Below are positions 60,619 to 64,000 of a DNA stretch of 64,000 nt, piece by piece. Made by a program: the position numbers and the translations under genes. This stretch comes from Tolumonas lignilytica (lineage in GTDB: Bacteria; Pseudomonadota; Gammaproteobacteria; Enterobacterales; Aeromonadaceae). The first letter of the stretch is position 1, and every line of letters begins with the position of its first letter. A model generated the notes under the pieces. The model did no database searches and was not told the origin of the DNA. It worked only from the letters and a program-made list of their open reading frames with translations. The stretch spans positions 186,001-250,000 of the forward strand of contig NZ_AZUK01000001.1 of the NCBI RefSeq assembly GCF_000527035.1, in the 5' to 3' direction.

Positions 60619-61583
60619 TTATGTGCTACGTGGAGATGTGTCAGGAATGTAGGCGTATCATGCACGGTTCTGATCGACATAAACAAATCCGCCGCTTCGG
60701 AATACTGCTGTTTAAGAAACACCAGCCACTGTTTCAAGCGACTGGGTAAATAGTCAGCGCGAGGTTGTTGCAAGGCCGTTTCTGCATACTGCAGTAACAA
60801 GGTCATCACCTCGTGCCATGGCATGACCGGCATCTGTCTGGCGATCACCGCCCCCAGATTCGGAAGCTGTAACGCCCCTCGCCCCACCATCAGATCCTTG
60901 CATCCTGTGATTTCCCGACAACGGATCGCATCTTCTGCACTCCAAATTTCACCATTCGCAATAAGAGGAATATGAATTTTCGGTCTAACAATATTGATCC
61001 ATTCCCATTTGATCGCTTCCGCCTTATAACCATCTTCTTTGGTTCTGGCATGTATTGCTAATTCGTTGGCACCACTTTGTAATACTGCGTCGATAATCTC
61101 ATGGCACTCTTCGGGTGAACTCCACCCTAGGCGCACTTTTGCCGATAATAATTGGTCTTCTGGTAATGCCGCTCGCACTGTTTTTAAGATCTGATAAATA
61201 GTCTCCGGTTCTTTTAATAAGGCAGCCCCGCCACAAGACTGATTAACCCGACGGGCAGGACAACCAAAATTGATATCAATACCTGGAGAGCCCATTTCCG
61301 TTGCCAGCATTGCATTTTCAGCCAGCCATTGTGGATGTTGCCCTAAGAGTTGCACACGAACCGGTGTACCGCTGCTAGTTTTCCCCCCTTGCAACAATTC
61401 AGGACAGAGACGCAACAAGGTTTTCTTGGTCAGTAGCTGATCGACAACGCGCACAAACTCTGTCACGCAGAGGTCATAGTGATTAACAGCGGTGAGAATT
61501 TCACGGAGTAAAGGGTCTAACACCCCTTCCATGGGAGCAAGAATAATTCGACCGGTAGCAGGCGGAACAGATGATAATGACAT
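60603..61583 (-). CDS. dusC: tRNA-dihydrouridine(16) synthase C
   Basis: A 326-aa FMN enzyme reducing uridine in the tRNA D-loop. ILAPMEGVLDPLLREIL opens the TIM barrel, the catalytic Cys is in NFGCPARRVNQSCGGAALLKEP, and VRLGWSSPEE and GRGALQLPNLG bind FMN. The sequence style (EGVLDP, SCGGAALL) fits DusC rather than DusA/B. Confidence 0.93.
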   Translation of the reverse strand: MSLSSVPPATGRIILAPMEGVLDPLLREILTAVNHYDLCVTEFVRVVDQLLTKKTLLRLCPELLQGGKTSSGTPVRVQLLGQHPQWLAENAMLATEMGSPGIDINFGCPARRVNQSCGGAALLKEPETIYQILKTVRAALPEDQLLSAKVRLGWSSPEECHEIIDAVLQSGANELAIHARTKEDGYKAEAIKWEWINIVRPKIHIPLIANGEIWSAEDAIRCREITGCKDLMVGRGALQLPNLGAVIARQMPVMPWHEVMTLLLQYAETALQQPRADYLPSRLKQWLVFLKQQYSEAADLFMSIRTVHDTPTFLTHLHVAHKTKRA

Positions 61584-61640
61584 GGCACGACCTATAAATT
61601 TCAGGCCGTCATTCTACCCATCTCACTTCGTTTCGCCAAT

Positions 61641-63734
61641 TCAATCCGGGTCATGACGTATGCCGGCAAAATCCCCGCAGACAAACAGACACACAGACCG
61701 TGACTGCGTCACATATTGTTGGCAATCAACAGCCGGTAACAACTCACCAAAATCCACAATATCATGCGGCGATGTTTGGGCCGTATCCAGAATACGGTGC
61801 CAGCACCCTTCAATATTGTGCGGCGGATACGGCAGCTCAAACGTCAACGGTTCCCAATAGGTATTAAAAATAATATAGATCGCGATGTTAACTTCGAGTG
61901 GTATCGCCGAAAAGGCCAGTGCATGAGAATGCGGATTCCAGTCTGGTTCGTAGGGTTTCAGGCCATGCCAGCGGATCTCGGAACGCCGTAGCATATCCGC
62001 CAGCGAAAACATGCCGCCATTATCTTTTTCCCGGTTAAAAATATAGCGCCGGTATTTCAGCAACTGCTGCATATAACGGTGCATATCATGATTTTGTTTG
62101 GTGGTCGTCCAGTTCATCCAGGTGATATCATTATCCTGACCATAGGCATTGTTGTTTCCGCGCTGGGTTCGCAACAATTCATCGCCCATAGAAAGCATGG
62201 GAGTTCCGATAGATAACAGATTACAAGTCAGGAAGTTCTTGGCCTGACGTATTCGTAATGCGTTGATCACCGGATCATCCGTTTCACCTTCTACACCATG
62301 ATTCCAACTGTGGTTGTCGTTTGAACCATCCCGGTTATCTTCCCCATTTGCTTCATTATGTTTCTGGTTATATGACACCAGATCCCAAAGTGTGAAGCCG
62401 TCATGACAGGTGACAAAATTAATGCTTTTCTCCGGATCGGCATAATGATAGTTATAAATATTCGGGCTACCGATAAAACGGTCGGCAAAGAGATTGATGG
62501 TTCCCGGATCGCCTTTAATAAAACGACGGATATCATCACGAAATTGCCCGTTCCATTCTCTCCAACGCGATCCAGCCAGCGATCCAACCTGATAAAGCCC
62601 CCCTGCATCCCAGGCTTCGGCAATCATTTTACAATTAGCCAGTACCGGATCAGTATCAATCGCCAGTAGCGTTGGCGGATTGACCAGAGGGTTGCCTTCT
62701 TCATCGCGAGACAGAATAGACGCGAGATCAAAACGGAAACCGTCGACATGCATGACATCCCGCCAATAATGCAGACTATCGACGATCATGCGCCGGGTCA
62801 CTGGATGTGATCCATTTACCGTATTGCCACATCCCGAATAATTCAGGTTGTGATGCGTCCGGGGATCCAAAATATAGTAGGCTTCGTGGTCAAATCCCCG
62901 CCAGCTAAAGGTAGGTCCGTCGCCATCACCTTCTGAAGTATGGTTATAAACCACATCAAGAATGACCTCGATCCCTTCTCTGTGTAAGGCTTTAACCATA
63001 TCCCGGAATTCACGTATCGCACCAGTTCTGCTCTGATCACTGGCATATTGCCGATGCAGCGCAAAAAACGACATTGGTGAATAGCCCCAGTAGTTGCTAT
63101 TACCTGGCGCACACTCCTGTAGATCAAACTGAAACACAGGTAACAATTCGATCGTCGTGATCCCTAATGCTTTAAGGTATGGGATCTTATCGAGCAAGCC
63201 CGTGTAGGTACCGCGGAGTTCCGCACTCAGGCCCGCAGAGGGGTGTTTGGTAAAACCACCGACGTGCAACTCATAAATCACTGAACGGGATAGCGGATGA
63301 TTAGGCGGTTGATCATTTTCCCAATCGTAATGACGGGTATCTACCACCACACTTTTGGCGCAACAATGCAGATTTGAACCTTTTCGGGACGCGGCAAAAC
63401 GACGGTAATTGGAGGGGAAATCAATCAGTAAACCATATGGATCGATCAGTACCTTCTGGGGATCAAAACGAGTGCCCTCATAAGGTCGCCATGGTCCATT
63501 TACTCTGAAGCCATATAATTGACCATCCCCAATACCATCGATCCAGATATGCCAATAATACGCGGTGCGATTGACTTTAGGATTGAGCTGAATGACCATC
63601 GGCTCGACATCATCAGCCGATGAAAACAGCAAGAGTTCGACTGAACAGGCCAGACGAGCCCATAACGCGAAATTGACACCACTGCCTTCGATGGTTGCGC
63701 CAAGCTGTCGACAATGCCCATTGTTGATCTGCAT
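61641..63734 (-). CDS. glgX: Glycogen debranching enzyme (GlgX-type)
   Basis: A 697-aa GH13 isoamylase-like enzyme. N-terminal CBM48 (about 10-110, LGATIEGSGVNFALWAR), then the catalytic barrel: VVYNHTSEGD, nucleophile in GFRFDLASI, acid/base in MIAEAWDAGG, and FVTCHDGFTLWD. It removes alpha-1,6 branches from phosphorylase-limited glycogen. GAGG seven bases upstream favours the third ATG (MQINNGHC). No other glg gene is in the window, so it is isolated here. Confidence 0.93.
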   Translation of the reverse strand: MQINNGHCRQLGATIEGSGVNFALWARLACSVELLLFSSADDVEPMVIQLNPKVNRTAYYWHIWIDGIGDGQLYGFRVNGPWRPYEGTRFDPQKVLIDPYGLLIDFPSNYRRFAASRKGSNLHCCAKSVVVDTRHYDWENDQPPNHPLSRSVIYELHVGGFTKHPSAGLSAELRGTYTGLLDKIPYLKALGITTIELLPVFQFDLQECAPGNSNYWGYSPMSFFALHRQYASDQSRTGAIREFRDMVKALHREGIEVILDVVYNHTSEGDGDGPTFSWRGFDHEAYYILDPRTHHNLNYSGCGNTVNGSHPVTRRMIVDSLHYWRDVMHVDGFRFDLASILSRDEEGNPLVNPPTLLAIDTDPVLANCKMIAEAWDAGGLYQVGSLAGSRWREWNGQFRDDIRRFIKGDPGTINLFADRFIGSPNIYNYHYADPEKSINFVTCHDGFTLWDLVSYNQKHNEANGEDNRDGSNDNHSWNHGVEGETDDPVINALRIRQAKNFLTCNLLSIGTPMLSMGDELLRTQRGNNNAYGQDNDITWMNWTTTKQNHDMHRYMQQLLKYRRYIFNREKDNGGMFSLADMLRRSEIRWHGLKPYEPDWNPHSHALAFSAIPLEVNIAIYIIFNTYWEPLTFELPYPPHNIEGCWHRILDTAQTSPHDIVDFGELLPAVDCQQYVTQSRSVCLFVCGDFAGIRHDPD

Positions 63735-63798
63735 ACACATGCCTCGCATTTTTGTTGAATACTCATCACCAATGCTTGACTAAGTGTAGTCATAAAAA

Positions 63799-63819
63799 AG
63801 GACAGCTTAAAGCTGTCCT
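63799..63819 (-). terminator. Terminator of the gene at the window end
   Basis: AGGACAGC / GCTGTCCT with a five-base loop; on the minus strand it is followed by TTTTTTATG. It lies 24 bases beyond the stop of the partial gene. Confidence 0.88.
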
Positions 63820-63842
63820 CTGATATGTCACCGGCCCAAGAA

Positions 63843-64000
63843 CTAATTAGCCAGTTGCTGACAATCCAGTTTGGCGTCATCCCAGTATAGGGTCGCGATA
63901 TGTTTACCTTCTACAACCGTCAGATTGTGAGAGTTATATTTCACACCACGGCTTAACGGCCCCATAAACGCATCCCGGTATTGACCATTGTATTTAACAA
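63843..64000 (-). CDS. 3' end of an unrecognised protein (5' part outside window)
   Basis: The last 51-52 codons of a minus-strand gene ending in TAG (...KHIATLYWDDAKLDCQQLAN). The segment contains VKYNGQYRDAFMGPLS and VKYNSHNLTVVEG, suggesting beta strands of a small secreted or inhibitor-like protein, but I do not recognise the family. It is followed by a strong terminator, supporting that it is real. Confidence 0.6.
   Translation of the reverse strand, partial: VKYNGQYRDAFMGPLSRGVKYNSHNLTVVEGKHIATLYWDDAKLDCQQLAN

Overview
The window is one contiguous stretch of a gammaproteobacterial chromosome. Base composition looks intermediate by eye (not computed), and there are no phage, IS or CRISPR signatures. 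Blocks such as elyC/cmoM-mukFEB, rsxABCDGE-nth-gloA-(motY, uraA)-rnt, tpiA, pfkA, ybjD and helD point to a facultative enteric/Vibrio/Aeromonas-type lineage. A mid-GC Aeromonadales member (Tolumonas-like) is my best guess, but this is inference; no rRNA or species marker is present.

Layout. 1-2.8 kb: a methionine-type aminotransferase (cut by the window edge) divergent from a LysR regulator, a short gene remnant and a 101-aa protein. 2.8-5.9 kb: a large Cache/PAS diguanylate cyclase. 6.1-21.6 kb: an arginine-catabolism block on the minus strand. It holds an arginine/ornithine-type ABC importer (aotJ-Q-M-P), an AraC-type ArgR, and a Pseudomonas-style succinyltransferase operon (astC-aruF-aruG-astD-astB-astE) that continues into sucC-sucD. 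Upstream lie a citrulline hydrolase (ctlX) and a divergent Lrp-family regulator. The pathway consumes succinyl-CoA at its first step and releases succinate at its last; the two terminal genes encode the enzyme that converts succinate back to succinyl-CoA.

21.7-28.1 kb: a PAS-GGDEF-EAL protein, a 33-aa basic ORF, an Fsr-type exporter and DNA helicase IV. 28.4-33.1 kb: a BMP-type (nucleoside-like) ABC transporter. 33.2-43.6 kb: aspC, then a minus-strand block cmoM-mukF-mukE-mukB followed by a 304-aa protein that looks like the JetD/MksG Toprim family. That family is normally the fourth subunit of Wadjet/MksBEFG systems, not of MukBEF. Here its acidic motif appears altered. I regard this as the most unusual system in the window.

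43.8-50.7 kb: tpiA and pfkA (highly expressed codon style), ybjD, a 38-aa basic ORF, a TSUP permease, VF530-like, YgjP-like and DUF2750 proteins, and an EamA transporter. 50.8-57.6 kb: the complete rsxABCDGE electron-transport operon with nth and gloA. 57.6-64 kb: motY, a uracil permease, rnt, dusC, glgX and the 3' end of an unknown gene. Most convergent gene pairs are separated by clear intrinsic terminators, and several intergenic regions carry perfect inverted repeats that look like operators.
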